A DNA stretch of 64,000 bases from Woeseiaceae bacterium (GTDB taxonomy: Bacteria > Pseudomonadota > Gammaproteobacteria > Steroidobacterales > Woeseiaceae), in NCBI GenBank assembly GCA_021773035.1, contig JAJFKU010000016.1:62001-126000 (forward strand). Reading direction: 5' to 3'. This document shows, piece by piece, positions 35,578-50,400 of the stretch. Each line of letters begins with the position of its first letter. Within the stretch, counting starts at the first letter, position 1. A program made the translations under genes and the position numbers. The notes below the pieces were generated by a model, which had not been told where the DNA came from, ran no database searches, and was given only the letters and a program-made list of their open reading frames with translations.

Positions 35578-36411
35578 CTAATCCAGCAGCGATTCTCCGG
35601 AAATGCCGTCGCCTTCCATCATCGCCCGCAGGTTCTTGAGCGCATCAAGCTGAATCTGCCGCACGCGCTCGCGGGTGACGCCTATATCCCTGCCTATCTG
35701 CTCGAGCGTCGCACGCCGATGGCCGTGCAACCCGAAGCGCCGCTCGACGACGGCTCGCTGTTTTTCATCGAGTTCGCATACCCAGCGATCCACGATGTCG
35801 TTCACCAGCACTTTTTGTACGCATCGCGACGGTTCAGTTTCGCGTTTTGCGCGCAACACGTCCACAGGACCACTATCGCCGTCAGCGGGGCCCGCACGCA
35901 CTGTCACGCGTTCGTGCAGGTCGAGTAAGCGCTGTACGTCGGCAACGTCACGTTGCAAAAAAGCGGCAATATCCGCAGCCGTCGGCGCTTCCACGCTTGT
36001 CTGGCGCAGCCGGCGCGCCGCTCGCAGGCAGCCGTTGATGTCCTTGATGATGTGAATCGGTAAACGTACCGTTCGCGATTGATTCATGATCGCGCGCTCG
36101 ATGGTTTGCCGAATCCACCAGGTCGCGTAGGTCGAAAAACGAAAGCCCCTTTCCGGGTCGAACTTCTTGACGGCGTGGATTAGACCGAGATTGCCTTCTT
36201 CGATGAGGTCCAGCAGCGGCAGACCACGATTGATGTAGCGCCGTGATATTTTCACAACCAGTCTCAGGTTGCTTTCGATCATGCGCTGCCGCGCCGCCTC
36301 ATCGCCACCCTGGGCACGTCTTGCGTAGCGTTTTTCCTCGTCCGCGGTCAGCAGTGGCGCGATACCGATCTCGCTCAGGTATTGTCGTGTCGGGTCGAGC
36401 AGTTGTCCCAC
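35578..36411 (-). CDS. rpoS: RNA polymerase sigma factor RpoS (short form)
   Basis: Sigma-70-family factor of 277 residues for stationary phase and general stress. Region 1.2 (DPTRQYLSEIGIAPLLTADE), region 2 (NLRLVVKISRRYINRGLPLL, STYATWWIRQTIERAIMNQ), region 3 and region 4 (TLEQIGRDIGVTRERVRQIQ) are complete. Region 1.1, present in the ~330-residue E. coli protein, is missing: a TAA lies two codons before the GTG start, and AGGGGG is well placed 8 bases upstream, so this start is firm. RpoS is named over RpoH by its place after nlpD. Confidence 0.9.
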   Translation of the reverse strand: MGQLLDPTRQYLSEIGIAPLLTADEEKRYARRAQGGDEAARQRMIESNLRLVVKISRRYINRGLPLLDLIEEGNLGLIHAVKKFDPERGFRFSTYATWWIRQTIERAIMNQSRTVRLPIHIIKDINGCLRAARRLRQTSVEAPTAADIAAFLQRDVADVQRLLDLHERVTVRAGPADGDSGPVDVLRAKRETEPSRCVQKVLVNDIVDRWVCELDEKQRAVVERRFGLHGHRRATLEQIGRDIGVTRERVRQIQLDALKNLRAMMEGDGISGESLLD

Positions 36412-36462
36412 TTCTTATGCCCCCTTTTGCAAGGGCGCTGCCAGGACATCGAGGCGTTTGGA

Positions 36463-37149
36463 CTATCTTGCCGGCAGAAATTGTCGCGGATTCACCGGCT
36501 TTCCGTTGCGCCTGATCTCGAAATGCAGTCGCGGCTTGCGTTCCGGCCCTTCCCCCATCGTCGCGATTTTCTGTCCTCTCTTGATCTGGTCACCTTCTTT
36601 AACCAGCAACGACGCGTTGTACCCGTAGGCACTGAGGTAGGTCTCGTTGTGCTTGAGAATAATAAGCTTGCCGTAGCCAATCAGTCCACTGCCGGCATAG
36701 ACCACCCGCCCGGAAGCCGCGGCGTAGATAGCTTGTCCCGGACGGCCGTTGATCAGGACCCCGGTCCCCGTGCCGGGTTTTGCGCCAAAACCGACATTTA
36801 CGCTGCCCTTGGTCGGCCATACCCAGATAGGCGCCGGTTGTGCCGGTATCGACGGCAGCGGCCTGGGCTCGCTTCTTGGGGTCGTTGCGCGGGGCCGCGT
36901 CGATCGGCTCGCCGTCGCCGCTGGCCCGTAGAGCTTCAGCCGCTGCCCGGGAAAGATCAGGGAACCGTCACCTAAGCGATTCCAGCGGGCGAGATCGTCC
37001 GCCGTCTTGCCGTATCGCCAGGCGATCGAAAACAGTGTCTCGCCTTTTCGCACGATGTGCGTCTCTGCACTGTCCCGCCAGGAGGAGTGGCCCCCGCAGG
37101 AGGCCAGCGTTAGAACAACAAACAGCGTAGTGAATAAACGCGTCGTCAT
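36463..37149 (-). CDS. nlpD: NlpD-like LysM-M23 lipoprotein, degenerate peptidase
   Basis: Lipoprotein of 228 residues with lipobox LASC at 16-19, one LysM domain (HIVRKGETLFSIAWRYGKTA) and a C-terminal M23 (LytM) domain ending LHFEIRRNGKPVNPRQFL. The first zinc-ligand region reads GTGTGVLING, lacking the His and Asp of active enzymes. In E. coli NlpD is likewise inactive and instead activates the amidase AmiC in cell separation; the same role is inferred. The start overlaps the yqaA stop as ATGA. Confidence 0.9.
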   Translation of the reverse strand: MTTRLFTTLFVVLTLASCGGHSSWRDSAETHIVRKGETLFSIAWRYGKTADDLARWNRLGDGSLIFPGQRLKLYGPAATASRSTRPRATTPRSEPRPLPSIPAQPAPIWVWPTKGSVNVGFGAKPGTGTGVLINGRPGQAIYAAASGRVVYAGSGLIGYGKLIILKHNETYLSAYGYNASLLVKEGDQIKRGQKIATMGEGPERKPRLHFEIRRNGKPVNPRQFLPAR

Positions 37150-37733
37150 TGTCCCCGCATCATCAGCCAGGCGATCGCAACGGCGACGATGACCACCGTC
37201 GCCCAGCCAATACGCTCCACGTATTTCTTCAGCGTGTCTTCAAATCGTTGCCCACCCGCGCGTACCAGGCCTGCCACCAGGAAAAACCGCGCCGCCCGAC
37301 CGATCAGCGACGCAATAATGAAGGCCGGAAGACTCAGGACGGCGACACCGGCAGCGATCGTGAAGACCTTGTAGGGAATCGGCGAAAACCCGGCGACGAA
37401 TACAACCCAGACACCGTAGTCGTCGAACCACTGGCGGCTGGTCAGGTACGCGCCCCAGTAGTGCGACTCCCGCAACCATGGCTCGATAGCATCGAATAAC
37501 ACGTAGCCGATCGCATACCCGGCAATGCCGCCGAGCACCGAAAAAGCCGTCGCAATACTCGCGAACCGCAGCCAGCGTTCACGGTTGGCGAGGCACATCG
37601 GCGCCAACATGACGTCGACCGGAATCGGAAAAAAAGACGACTCGGCAAAACTCATACCGCCAAGATACCACTCGGCATGGCGATGCCGCGACCACTGCAT
37701 GACGCGCTCGTAGATAGCTCCAAACAATCTCAT
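37146..37733 (-). CDS. YqaA/DedA-family membrane protein
   Basis: Inner-membrane protein of 195 residues of the VTT/DedA superfamily. The family's FPIPVDVMLAPMC and the second-half GFSPIPYKVFTIAAGV re-entrant motifs are both present, with helices between. DedA-type proteins have been linked to lipid (undecaprenyl phosphate or phospholipid) flipping; the YqaA branch is less studied. It lies between pcm and nlpD, 41 bases after pcm. Confidence 0.88.
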   Translation of the reverse strand: MRLFGAIYERVMQWSRHRHAEWYLGGMSFAESSFFPIPVDVMLAPMCLANRERWLRFASIATAFSVLGGIAGYAIGYVLFDAIEPWLRESHYWGAYLTSRQWFDDYGVWVVFVAGFSPIPYKVFTIAAGVAVLSLPAFIIASLIGRAARFFLVAGLVRAGGQRFEDTLKKYVERIGWATVVIVAVAIAWLMMRGQ

Positions 37734-37774
37734 ACTGTTCTAGGTAACCACCGTAAATTACTGATAATAAAACG

Positions 37775-38431
37775 CTATTTTCCGTGGACAAGAGGCACAA
37801 AACTGACCGGCCCGAGAGACACTTGCTCGAAGCGATCAGGGTGGTTAACCACCATAGCGAGATCCTGTTTCCCCTGTGGCCCGACCGGAATTATCAGGCG
37901 CCCTCCCGGCGCGAGCTGTTGCAGCAGGCGCTGCGGCATGGAAGATGCCGCAGCGGTCACGATGATGCCATCGTAGGGTCCGTACTTCGGCCATCCTTCC
38001 CAACCATCCCCGGGACGAGACTGAACGTTATAAATATCAAGATCGCGCAGGCGCTGGCGTGTTTTGGTTAACAGTTCGCGAATGCGTTCAACCGTATAAA
38101 TCTTGTCGACGAGCGGTGCAAGTATCGCCGTCTGATAACCGCAACCGGTACCGATCTCGAGCACCTTCTCGCCCTCGAAGCCCGCCAACAAGGCCTCGGT
38201 CATGCGCGCGACAATAAACGGCTGGCTAATCGTCTGCCCGAGGCCTATCGGCAGTGCAGTGTCCTCATACGCGCGGCTGGCCAGCGCTTCGTCCACGAAC
38301 AAATGGCGTGGCACATTACGAATCTGATTCAGCACCGCTTCCGATCGAATACCCTGATCCATCAGCCGCTGCACCAGGCGATCGCGGGTGCGCGCCGATG
38401 TCATGCCGATTCCCTGCCGATTGTTGCTCAT
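37775..38431 (-). CDS. pcm: Protein-L-isoaspartate O-methyltransferase
   Basis: Repairs isoaspartyl residues using SAM. In 218 residues it shows [20 protein letters not shown], motif [18 protein letters not shown] and [12 protein letters not shown]. The start abuts the surE stop with no gap, so the two are coupled, as in the classical surE-pcm-nlpD-rpoS locus. Confidence 0.97.
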   Translation of the reverse strand: MSNNRQGIGMTSARTRDRLVQRLMDQGIRSEAVLNQIRNVPRHLFVDEALASRAYEDTALPIGLGQTISQPFIVARMTEALLAGFEGEKVLEIGTGCGYQTAILAPLVDKIYTVERIRELLTKTRQRLRDLDIYNVQSRPGDGWEGWPKYGPYDGIIVTAAASSMPQRLLQQLAPGGRLIIPVGPQGKQDLAMVVNHPDRFEQVSLGPVSFVPLVHGK

Positions 38432-39178
38432 TCAGGCCGGGGCCAGCCAGGTGGAAAGGTCGTCGACAGCATCATGGCGCGTGAGATCGACTTTGAGCGG
38501 TGTGACAGAAGCGAAACCCTGCTCAATGGCGAAAAAGTCGGTGCCCTCACCCGCGTCCTGGCCTTCTCCTGCCGGCCCCACCCAATAAATCGGGCGGCCA
38601 TAGGGATCCGTATCCTTGAGAAGGTGCTCCGATTTGTGGCGAAAACCCAGCCTCGTCGCGCGAATACCCGCCAGTCGTTGCAGTGGAATATTCGGCACAT
38701 TGACGTTCAGCACGACGTCGGACGCGAGCGGCGCACGCTCGATCTTTTGCACCAGCTCAGCAGCAACCGCGGCAGCGGTATCGAAGTGTTTCAGATCCCG
38801 GCCGACCAGCGACACAGCGATCGTCGGCAAACCAAGAAAACGTCCCTCCATTGCCGCCGCCACGGTACCGGAGTAAATCACGTCATCGCCGAGATTCGCG
38901 CCGTGATTGATACCGGATACGACCAGGTCCGGCTCGTGATCCAGGAACCCCGTCAGCGCCAGATACACACAGTCCGACGGTGTACCATCGACCTTGAAGC
39001 GCCCGGGGGCAACTGTCGCGACACGCAGCGGATTGTTCAGCGTCAGTGAGTTGCTGGCCGCGGAGCGGTTCCGGTCCGGTGCGACAACCACAACGTCGGC
39101 AACGGTTTCAAGGGCCGCAGTCAGCACGTTGATACCGGTCGCCAGGTAACCGTCGTCATTACTTACGAGGATTTTCAT
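38432..39178 (-). CDS. surE: 5'/3'-nucleotidase SurE
   Basis: Metal-dependent nucleotidase/exopolyphosphatase of 248 residues for stress survival. The metal-binding Asp pair is in MKILVSNDDGY, the catalytic Ser/Asn region is DRNRSAASNSL, and SGINHGANLGDDVIYSGTV carries the third ligand. The frame is open further upstream to 39430, but the ATG at 39178 gives the invariant family N-terminus. Confidence 0.97.
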   Translation of the reverse strand: MKILVSNDDGYLATGINVLTAALETVADVVVVAPDRNRSAASNSLTLNNPLRVATVAPGRFKVDGTPSDCVYLALTGFLDHEPDLVVSGINHGANLGDDVIYSGTVAAAMEGRFLGLPTIAVSLVGRDLKHFDTAAAVAAELVQKIERAPLASDVVLNVNVPNIPLQRLAGIRATRLGFRHKSEHLLKDTDPYGRPIYWVGPAGEGQDAGEGTDFFAIEQGFASVTPLKVDLTRHDAVDDLSTWLAPA

Positions 39179-39266
39179 TGTTATTTTGTGACGAAGGACT
39201 CGTGAATGGTGAACGCGCTCACTATACTGAATGTTCTCCCCGCACCATAGCCTGAAAGACCGACCA

Positions 39267-39794
39267 GTGACCGACGACGACAGCGAAGTATTTCGACAGG
39301 CGGTGTCCAACGCGAAACGACTCGAGGTCGAGGACCGCGTGGCGTCGGTAAAACCGAAACCGAAACCGAGGGCACGCTTCGCCAGAGCGGATGAGGCCGC
39401 TGTGCTCGCCGAGAGTCTTGAAGACGACATCGATGCGATCGAACACGGCCACGGCGGCGCTTTGCGCTACCAGCGGCAGTCGGTCGGCCGGCGCACGATG
39501 CGCAAACTGACCCGTGGCGGCTACAGTGTGCAGGCGGAGCTCGACCTGCACGGAATGACCCTCACGGAAGCCAGGGCGAGGCTCCGCGACTTCGTTCAGT
39601 ACAGCGCTCAACAGGGGCATCTGTGCGTACGCATAGTGCACGGCAAAGGGCTTGGATCCGGTGAGCGTGGACCGGTACTAAAGAGCGCCGTTAACAGTTG
39701 GCTGCGGCGCTGGGATGACGTACTGGCCTTCGTTTCAACCCGCCAGGTCGACGGCGGCACCGGCGCAGTTTACGTTTTGCTGCAGCGCCTATAG
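39267..39794 (+). CDS. Smr-domain protein (SmrB-like)
   Basis: Protein of 175 residues whose C-terminal Smr domain has LDLHGMTLTEA and the active-site VRIVHGKGLGSGERGPVLK. In E. coli SmrB cleaves mRNA at collided ribosomes; the N-terminal region here (DDDSEVFRQAVSNAKRL) also resembles that group. An ATG at 39231 is an alternative start, but a TATACT -10-like box at 39223-39228 would place the transcript start after it, so GTG 39267 is preferred. It overlaps the convergent truD by 6 bases. Confidence 0.85.
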   Translation: MTDDDSEVFRQAVSNAKRLEVEDRVASVKPKPKPRARFARADEAAVLAESLEDDIDAIEHGHGGALRYQRQSVGRRTMRKLTRGGYSVQAELDLHGMTLTEARARLRDFVQYSAQQGHLCVRIVHGKGLGSGERGPVLKSAVNSWLRRWDDVLAFVSTRQVDGGTGAVYVLLQRL

Positions 39795-40784
39795 ACAGGC
39801 CTGACTAGCGACACTGGCCAGCTCTCGCAGCACCGATGTTGCGAAGGCACCGCGCCCCAGCCTGAACTCAAGTCGCAGGCAGCGCTCATCCCGGCGCCAT
39901 TGCAGATCGTCAACACGTAAGCGCAGGCTGCGATGACCGGCCTTCACGCGAGCCTTGAATAACGCTTTGCGCCAGTTATCATGGCCTTCGGGAAAGTCGG
40001 CGGGCACAGCCCCGTCACCGCACAGGACTCCTGCCGGATGTATATCCATTTCCGCGCATCGCCTGACGAGCGTATCATCGACTTCACCGACATCGAAGAC
40101 GCTTCCCGTGCCATCCAGGTTGGCGACGTCGCCGCGCAATATCCGATTCCAGGTGCCGTCCAACACACGCGCGTGCAGATATTCGTTGAAAAGAAATGAA
40201 CGCGTGCAGGAGATCGCAATGCTGCGTTTGTGCTTTGCCAGCCGTTTACCCGCACTCCACGAATTGGCAAGTTCCAGGTTCGCAGCGTTGCGGCCAAATC
40301 GCTGTGGGCCGAAGTAGTTCGGCACACCGCTATCCCGAATTAATGCCAGGCCGTATTCGAGCACCGTGCTTTGCGGTAGTTCCCCCCGAACAATGATCCG
40401 AAATCGATTTGACTTGTGCGCCCCGCGGCGCAGTTTTCGGGAATGACGTTCAAGCTCAAGGACCGAGACGCCCTCGATATCCAGCTTGCTCCAGACCGGA
40501 GCATTCCAACGCGGCACGCTAAACCATTGGCGAGTGACGGCGTGCCGATCTTTCATGCCCGAATAACCAACGTCCCTGGCAGGCACCTCGGCAAACCGGG
40601 CCAGCTGCCTTGCAACCCACTCCGTATTGGCGCCGGTTTTCTCGACGTACAGGTAGTCGTGCTCTCCGGCGCCATCGAAATCGAAGCCGAGTTCCTCTGT
40701 GACGTCGAACTCCTCCGGCGTCGTTCGAATGTTTGCGGGAAACAGTGGCGCCCCGTGTGCGCGGGCCCAGACAGGCAAGGGCAT
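39789..40784 (-). CDS. truD: tRNA pseudouridine(13) synthase TruD
   Basis: Makes pseudouridine 13 in tRNA-Glu. In 331 residues the catalytic Asp lies in GYSGMKDRHAVTRQWFS, with GAHKSNRFRIIVRG and YFGPQRFGRN following, all family hallmarks. It is 11 bases from ftsB. In E. coli and Pseudomonas ispD and/or ispF lie between ftsB and truD; here they are absent. Confidence 0.96.
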   Translation of the reverse strand: MPLPVWARAHGAPLFPANIRTTPEEFDVTEELGFDFDGAGEHDYLYVEKTGANTEWVARQLARFAEVPARDVGYSGMKDRHAVTRQWFSVPRWNAPVWSKLDIEGVSVLELERHSRKLRRGAHKSNRFRIIVRGELPQSTVLEYGLALIRDSGVPNYFGPQRFGRNAANLELANSWSAGKRLAKHKRSIAISCTRSFLFNEYLHARVLDGTWNRILRGDVANLDGTGSVFDVGEVDDTLVRRCAEMDIHPAGVLCGDGAVPADFPEGHDNWRKALFKARVKAGHRSLRLRVDDLQWRRDERCLRLEFRLGRGAFATSVLRELASVASQACL

Positions 40785-40795
40785 TGGGGATTCAG

Positions 40796-41092
40796 CTAGC
40801 CACTTGTGTCGGCGACTGGGACGACCTGATAAAACGTCTCCTGCTCGCCGATCATGCCAAGATCCGTTCGCGCCCGCTCCTCGGCGGCATCGCGGCCCTG
40901 CTTCAGGTTGATGACCTCGGCATCCAGCGCCGCATTACGCTCGCGCAAGGCATCGTTGAGCGCGGTCTGCTCAAGCACGGCGGCACGCAGTTTCAGCGTT
41001 TTACGATAGCCATCGTCGGAAAACCAGAGTTCGGCCTGCAGACCGAGCCCGGCTATCGCGAGTAACAGCAAAAGCATGCGTGAACTGGACAA
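40796..41092 (-). CDS. ftsB: Cell division protein FtsB
   Basis: Divisome protein of 98 residues: a short cytoplasmic start, one transmembrane helix (about 5-22, MLLLLLAIAGLGLQAELWF) and a periplasmic coiled coil (LRAAVLEQTALNDALRERNA). FtsB with FtsL and FtsQ links the early and late division proteins. It follows eno by 49 bases, the order conserved in gammaproteobacteria. Confidence 0.92.
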   Translation of the reverse strand: MSSSRMLLLLLAIAGLGLQAELWFSDDGYRKTLKLRAAVLEQTALNDALRERNAALDAEVINLKQGRDAAEERARTDLGMIGEQETFYQVVPVADTSG

Positions 41093-41141
41093 ACGTCTAC
41101 CCCCGACTTCGACAACAGTGACGTCTTCCGGTCAAGCGTCC

Positions 41142-45044
<3,903 letters not shown>

Positions 45045-45102
45045 ACAATTTCACGCCGTCGTTGGACTAAAGACGGTGTTAAACGTTATCAGGCAGTCCC
45101 TG

Positions 45103-46446
45103 CTAATGCAATGCGGGACGACCCATCCAGCGCAGTCCAACCCCGGGCCGGGTCGCGGCACCGTCGGCCAACCAGAGGTCGCCGACCGCCACGAGTTCGT
45201 CACCTGCGTACAGGAGCGGCAAGCGATCGCGCATCCAGGGCACCACACCCGCTTCTTGAAGTAATTTCTTTAGTTTACGTGTATGTGCTTGACCTTTAGG
45301 CCGAAATTTTTCTCCCCCAATCCTCGGTCTGACGGTAAGCCCGGCCTCCACCAGTGACTGGGACAGTCCCACGTCAGCGTTAGCCACCAGCTGCAGCGTT
45401 CCCAGACCATCCCCAAGCCAGAGCTCAGTGCTCGCAATCGGCGCGGCTTCGATGCCGGTGGCAAGTGTTTCCGGCAACAGATAAAGCCCATTTCTGTAAC
45501 GGCGAACCGATGCGCCGGGCCAGCTGACCAGCGGTTGCGCATCCGCACGCGCGGGAATGACCTCGGTCAGGACGCGTTCGAGCTTCGCAGCGCCTGGCGT
45601 CGCGAGTTCCAGAACGCGTAGTGCGTATCGAATAAGATTACGTTGCCGCGCCGCCGACAACAGCAGTAAGCCGTCGATCGGCAGGCACGAGGCCTGCGCG
45701 CCAAGCGCATCGAGGTCGATTCCGGCAAGCTCCGACAACAGTTGCGAGGCTTCGCCGGCATGACTCGCGCTGCGCTGTAATCGCGCTGCGATGTCCGGCC
45801 ACCTCTCTCCAAGCCGCGGCAGGACTTCATGCCGCAGAAAATTCCTGTCAAAACTGCAGTCGGTATTCGATGGATCCTCGATCCAATCGAGTTTTGCCGC
45901 CGTTGCGTACTCCAACAGCGCTGCCCGACTCACGTCGAGCAGCGGACGCAGCAGCCAGGCACAAGCAAAGCGGTGAACCTGGCCGATACCGGCGACACCG
46001 GCCGGCCCGCTGCCCCGAATCAGATTAAGCAGCAGCGTCTCGGACTGATCTTCCTGGTGATGGCCGCTTAGCAACCAGTCGCCATCAGCGACCTGGGCTC
46101 GCAGGGCCGCGTAGCGAACGTCCCTCGCCGCCGCCTCCAGCCCCTTGCCGCTACCTTCCGGAACGCTGACCTGTAAGGATTGAAACTCCATGTTATTCGC
46201 AGCGGCAAACGCCGCACAGCGTTCGCTCCACTCCGCAGAGCCGGACTGTAAGCCATGGTCGATATGGATTGCTGCCACCGGAACCCCGGCGTACTCACCG
46301 CTTTGAGCGCTGAGCGCTGCAACGGCATGCGCCAGCGCACTTGAGTCCATGCCACCGCTGAGCGCAATGACGAAGCGCCGCGGCTTACCGATCTGGCGTT
46401 CGAGTTCCCCGAAGCGCAGAGCGAGCGTCGCGGGACCGAAGGTCAC
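45103..46446 (-). CDS. tilS: tRNA(Ile)-lysidine synthase
   Basis: Converts C34 of the AUA-decoding tRNA-Ile to lysidine. In 447 residues it has the PP-loop [11 protein letters not shown], the [20 protein letters not shown] segment, and the C-terminal TilS domain with [20 protein letters not shown]. The GTG start overlaps the accA stop as GTGA. Confidence 0.97.
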   Translation of the reverse strand: MTFGPATLALRFGELERQIGKPRRFVIALSGGMDSSALAHAVAALSAQSGEYAGVPVAAIHIDHGLQSGSAEWSERCAAFAAANNMEFQSLQVSVPEGSGKGLEAAARDVRYAALRAQVADGDWLLSGHHQEDQSETLLLNLIRGSGPAGVAGIGQVHRFACAWLLRPLLDVSRAALLEYATAAKLDWIEDPSNTDCSFDRNFLRHEVLPRLGERWPDIAARLQRSASHAGEASQLLSELAGIDLDALGAQASCLPIDGLLLLSAARQRNLIRYALRVLELATPGAAKLERVLTEVIPARADAQPLVSWPGASVRRYRNGLYLLPETLATGIEAAPIASTELWLGDGLGTLQLVANADVGLSQSLVEAGLTVRPRIGGEKFRPKGQAHTRKLKKLLQEAGVVPWMRDRLPLLYAGDELVAVGDLWLADGAATRPGVGLRWMGRPALH

Positions 46447-47402
46447 GCTTCTTTGAACTGGCCGAAGCTCGCGAGACGTTGCTGGCGTCTTTCGAGCAGT
46501 TGCTCCGAAGACAGCGCAGCCAGCTCATCCAGATTGTGAAGAATGGCGTTCTTGATCACTTCGGCCATCGCCTTAGGCTCGCGATGAGCGCCACCCAGAG
46601 GTTCCGGCAGCACATCGTCGACCAATCCGAATTCGTTCAGCTGTGACGCCGTAATACGCATTGCTTCAGCGGCGTCTTCCGCTTTCTCGGCACTCTTCCA
46701 CAAAATCGACGCGCAGCCCTCCGGCGAGATGACCGAATAGATGCTGTATTCCAGCATCAACAATTTGTCGCCGACACCGATCGCGAGTGCTCCGCCGGAG
46801 CCGCCTTCCCCAATGACCAGGCAAATGATCGGTGTCTTCAGGCCGGCCATCATGTACAGGCTGGAGGCGATCGCCTCGCTTTGACCACGCTCTTCCGCAC
46901 CCACCCCCGGGTAGGCTCCCGGCGTATCGATGAACGTCACTACCGGCAGCTGGAACTTCTCAGCCATACGCATGAGACGTTGCGCCTTGCGGTAACCTTC
47001 GGGTTTCGGCATGCCGTAGTTACGCCGCACCCTTTCCTTGGTGTCGCGCCCTTTCTGATGTCCGATGATCATCACCGCGCGGCCATCGATACTGCCGACA
47101 CCGCCCACGATCGCGGGGTCGTCCGCGTACATGCGATCGCCGTGCAGCTCCTGGAAATCCGGCACGATCTGCTCCAGATAATCCTGCGTATAGGGCCGCG
47201 ATTCGTGCCTCGCAACACGCGCGATCTGCCAGGGCGAAAGCTTGGCAAAGATACTCTTGGTCAGCGACTCGCTCTTGTCCTTGAGACGCGCGACTTCCTC
47301 GTTGATGTTGATTTCGGAATCGTCACCGACGTAGCGCAGCTCATCGATCTTTGCCTCGAGCTCGGCAATCGGTTGCTCAAAATCCAGAAATTTCAAATCC
47401 AT
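46443..47402 (-). CDS. accA: Acetyl-CoA carboxylase carboxyltransferase subunit alpha
   Basis: Alpha subunit of the carboxyltransferase that makes malonyl-CoA for fatty acid synthesis. The 319-residue protein has [16 protein letters not shown] at the start, [35 protein letters not shown] and [19 protein letters not shown]. It follows dnaE by 32 bases, the usual dnaE-accA-tilS order. Confidence 0.98.
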   Translation of the reverse strand: MDLKFLDFEQPIAELEAKIDELRYVGDDSEININEEVARLKDKSESLTKSIFAKLSPWQIARVARHESRPYTQDYLEQIVPDFQELHGDRMYADDPAIVGGVGSIDGRAVMIIGHQKGRDTKERVRRNYGMPKPEGYRKAQRLMRMAEKFQLPVVTFIDTPGAYPGVGAEERGQSEAIASSLYMMAGLKTPIICLVIGEGGSGGALAIGVGDKLLMLEYSIYSVISPEGCASILWKSAEKAEDAAEAMRITASQLNEFGLVDDVLPEPLGGAHREPKAMAEVIKNAILHNLDELAALSSEQLLERRQQRLASFGQFKEA

Positions 47403-47434
47403 AGCTTGTTGTCCTGGCGCTGAAGGTCCTAACC

Positions 47435-50400
47435 CTACATGATTTCACGCCCGGGGGCGTAGAGCAGGCGGACATTATTATTACCCAGCAATTCCGTCAA
47501 CTTATCGCGTAGTTCGCGACTCGGTCGCACAGCCCACTCCGGTCCCAGGGACAGCCTGGCGGTCGCGCTATCGCCGATGTAACGCACTGAAACGTCACAG
47601 CTGCCTTCCCGGAATGGCAGCAGCAGGTCGTGCAACTTGACCAGCAAACTTTCGCCCTGCCCGTTCGGCGCCAGGCTCAATACCATGCTCTTTGCGCGTG
47701 ATTCGATGACCCGGTCGATAGGCAGGACGTTTTTCACATTCACCGTCCAGCTGCCGAGAAAATCGTCGTAGCGCTGCCCTCCGGTAACCACCACGATTTC
47801 GTCTTTCACCAGCAGATGGCGAAATTCCTGAAACGCCTCGCTGAACAGGCTGACTTCCATACGAGCAGTATCGTCATCAAGAACGACACTGACCCGGTTA
47901 CCACGCTTGCGAATCTCGGCGATCAGGCCGGCAACTGTCGCCTCGCGCTTCGCCTGTGCGTATTTGCGCTCACCCTTGTTCGCCTGTGGCGCCTGCTCCG
48001 ACGTGATATCGACGAGTCTGCCATCGGCCAGGTAGCGAGCATCGTTTCGCACTGCATCAAACGGGTGTCCGGTCAGATACAGGCCCAACGCCTCTTTCTC
48101 GTTGTTCAGCAACAGCCGGTCCGGCCATTCATCCAGTTCAGGTGGTTTGTTCTCTACGACTTCCTCAGCCGGCTGCTCGGCGAGGCCGAACATGTCGTTC
48201 TGGCCCGCCGCCGCGGCCTTTGCCTCCTGGTCGGCACTGCGCAGCGCTTCCGGCACCTGATGCATCAGGCTGCGGCGCGACGCGCTGAAGCAGTCCATCG
48301 CACCGGACTTGACCATCGCTTCGAGCGCGCGACGGTTGATCTTGTCGTGATCGACACGACGGCAGAATTCGTGCAGATTCCGGTACGGGCCCTTGCGTTC
48401 GCGCTCGGCGATTAACGACTCCACGGCGGCTCGGCCAACACCCTTTATCGCACCCAGCCCGTAGGAAATCGTGTGCTCGCCGGGCACGCTGAAATGGTAC
48501 TCGGAGGTGTTGATATCCGGTGACAGCAGCTTCAGCTTCAGCCGGCGACAATCGTTTTTCAGCGCTACCAGCCTGTCGGTATTTTGCAGGTCGGCGCTCA
48601 TGACTGCGGCCATGAAGGCGCTCGGGTAATGGGTCTTTAGATAGGCCGTCTGATACGACAGCACAGCATAAGCGGCGGAGTGTGATTTATTGAAACCGTA
48701 ACCAGCAAACTTCTCCATCAGGTCGAAAATATGCGTCGCAGTCCTGTCTGCAACACCGCGTTCAGTGGCGCCCGTGACGAAAATTTCGCGCTGCTTGGCC
48801 ATCTCCTCGGGCTTCTTCTTACCCATAGCGCGGCGCAACAAATCAGCGGCGCCAAGCGAATAGCCCGCCAGCACCTGTGCAATCTGCATGACCTGCTCCT
48901 GATACAGAATTACACCGTAGGTCTCTTCCAGCACGGGTTTCAGTTCAGGGTGAAGATAGTCGATGTCCGACTTGTTGGTGGCGTGCTTGCGGCTGATAAA
49001 GTCGTCCACCATCCCCGACTGCAGCGGGCCGGGGCGAAACAGTGCGACCAGCGCTACCAGATCCCCGAACTGGTCCGGGCGCAGACGCTTGATCAAGTCC
49101 CGCATGCCGCTGGATTCAAGCTGGAAAACCGCTGCCGTTTCGCTGCTTTGTAGCAACTCGAAAGTTCTACTATCGTTGTCTGGTATGCGATTGATCGCGA
49201 GATCGAGGCCCGGGTTGGTGTTGTTAACGATCTGCACTGCCCAGTCAATAATCGTCAGCGTTCTCAGACCCAGAAAATCGAACTTGACCAGACCGACGGC
49301 CTCGACGTCATCCTTGTCGAGCTGCGTAACCACATTGGTGCCGCCCTCTTCGCAATAGAGCGGCGCGAAATCCGTCAGAGCGCCCGGAGAAATAACGACA
49401 CCGCCTGCGTGTTTGCCGGCGTTGCGAACCAGACCCTCGAGCGATTTCGCGAGGTCGATAATCGCGGCGACCTCTTCGTCGTCACGGTACATTTCCGCCA
49501 GTTCAGCGGAGTCTTCCAGCGCCTTGTCGAGCGTGATACCGATTTCGAACGGCACCTGCTTCGCAATCCGGTCGACAAAACCGTACGGCTGTCCCAGCAC
49601 GCGCCCGGTATCGCGGATAACCGCCTTCGCTGCCATCGTGCCGAAGGTGATGATCTGCGACACGCGTTCCCGCCCGTAGCGCTCAGCAACGTAGTCGATA
49701 ACCCGGTCGCGGCCCTCCATGCAGAAGTCGATATCGAAATCGGGCATGGACACACGTTCGGGGTTCAGAAACCGCTCGAACAGTAAATCGTGCTGCAACG
49801 GGTCCAGGTCTGTAATCCCCAGCACCCACGCCACCAGCGAACCGGCGCCCGAGCCCCGTCCCGGTCCAACCGGAATGTCGTTCTCACGTGCCCAGCGGAT
49901 AAAGTCGGCGACGATCAGGAAGTAGCCGGGGAAACCCATCGACTGAATGACGTTGAGCTCGATCTGCAGGCGCTCGTCGTAGGGAGCCCTAAAGGCCGCG
50001 CGCTCCTTTTCCGGCACGCCATCTTCCGAGAACTTTGTTGCAAGCGAAGCCTGCAATCCGCGCCGCGCCTCCGATGACAGGTACTCGGCTTCGCTCTGTC
50101 CGTCGGGCACCGAGAACTCAGGCAACACACTATCGCCAAGCTTGAGGTCCAGATTGCAGCGACGTGCGATCTCAACGCTGTTCTGCAGTGCTGAGGGGAT
50201 GTCGGCGAATAACTCGGCCATTTCCTGCGGTGTGCGCAGGTACTGGTTCTCGCTATAGTGTCTGGGGCGGTCAACGTCTCCCAGACCACGGCCCTGGTTA
50301 ATGCATACCCGCGCTTCGTGAGAATTAAAGCCATCACGATGCAGAAAGCGCACGTCGTTACTCGCCACTACCGGCACAGCGTTGGCTTGTGCCAACTTCA

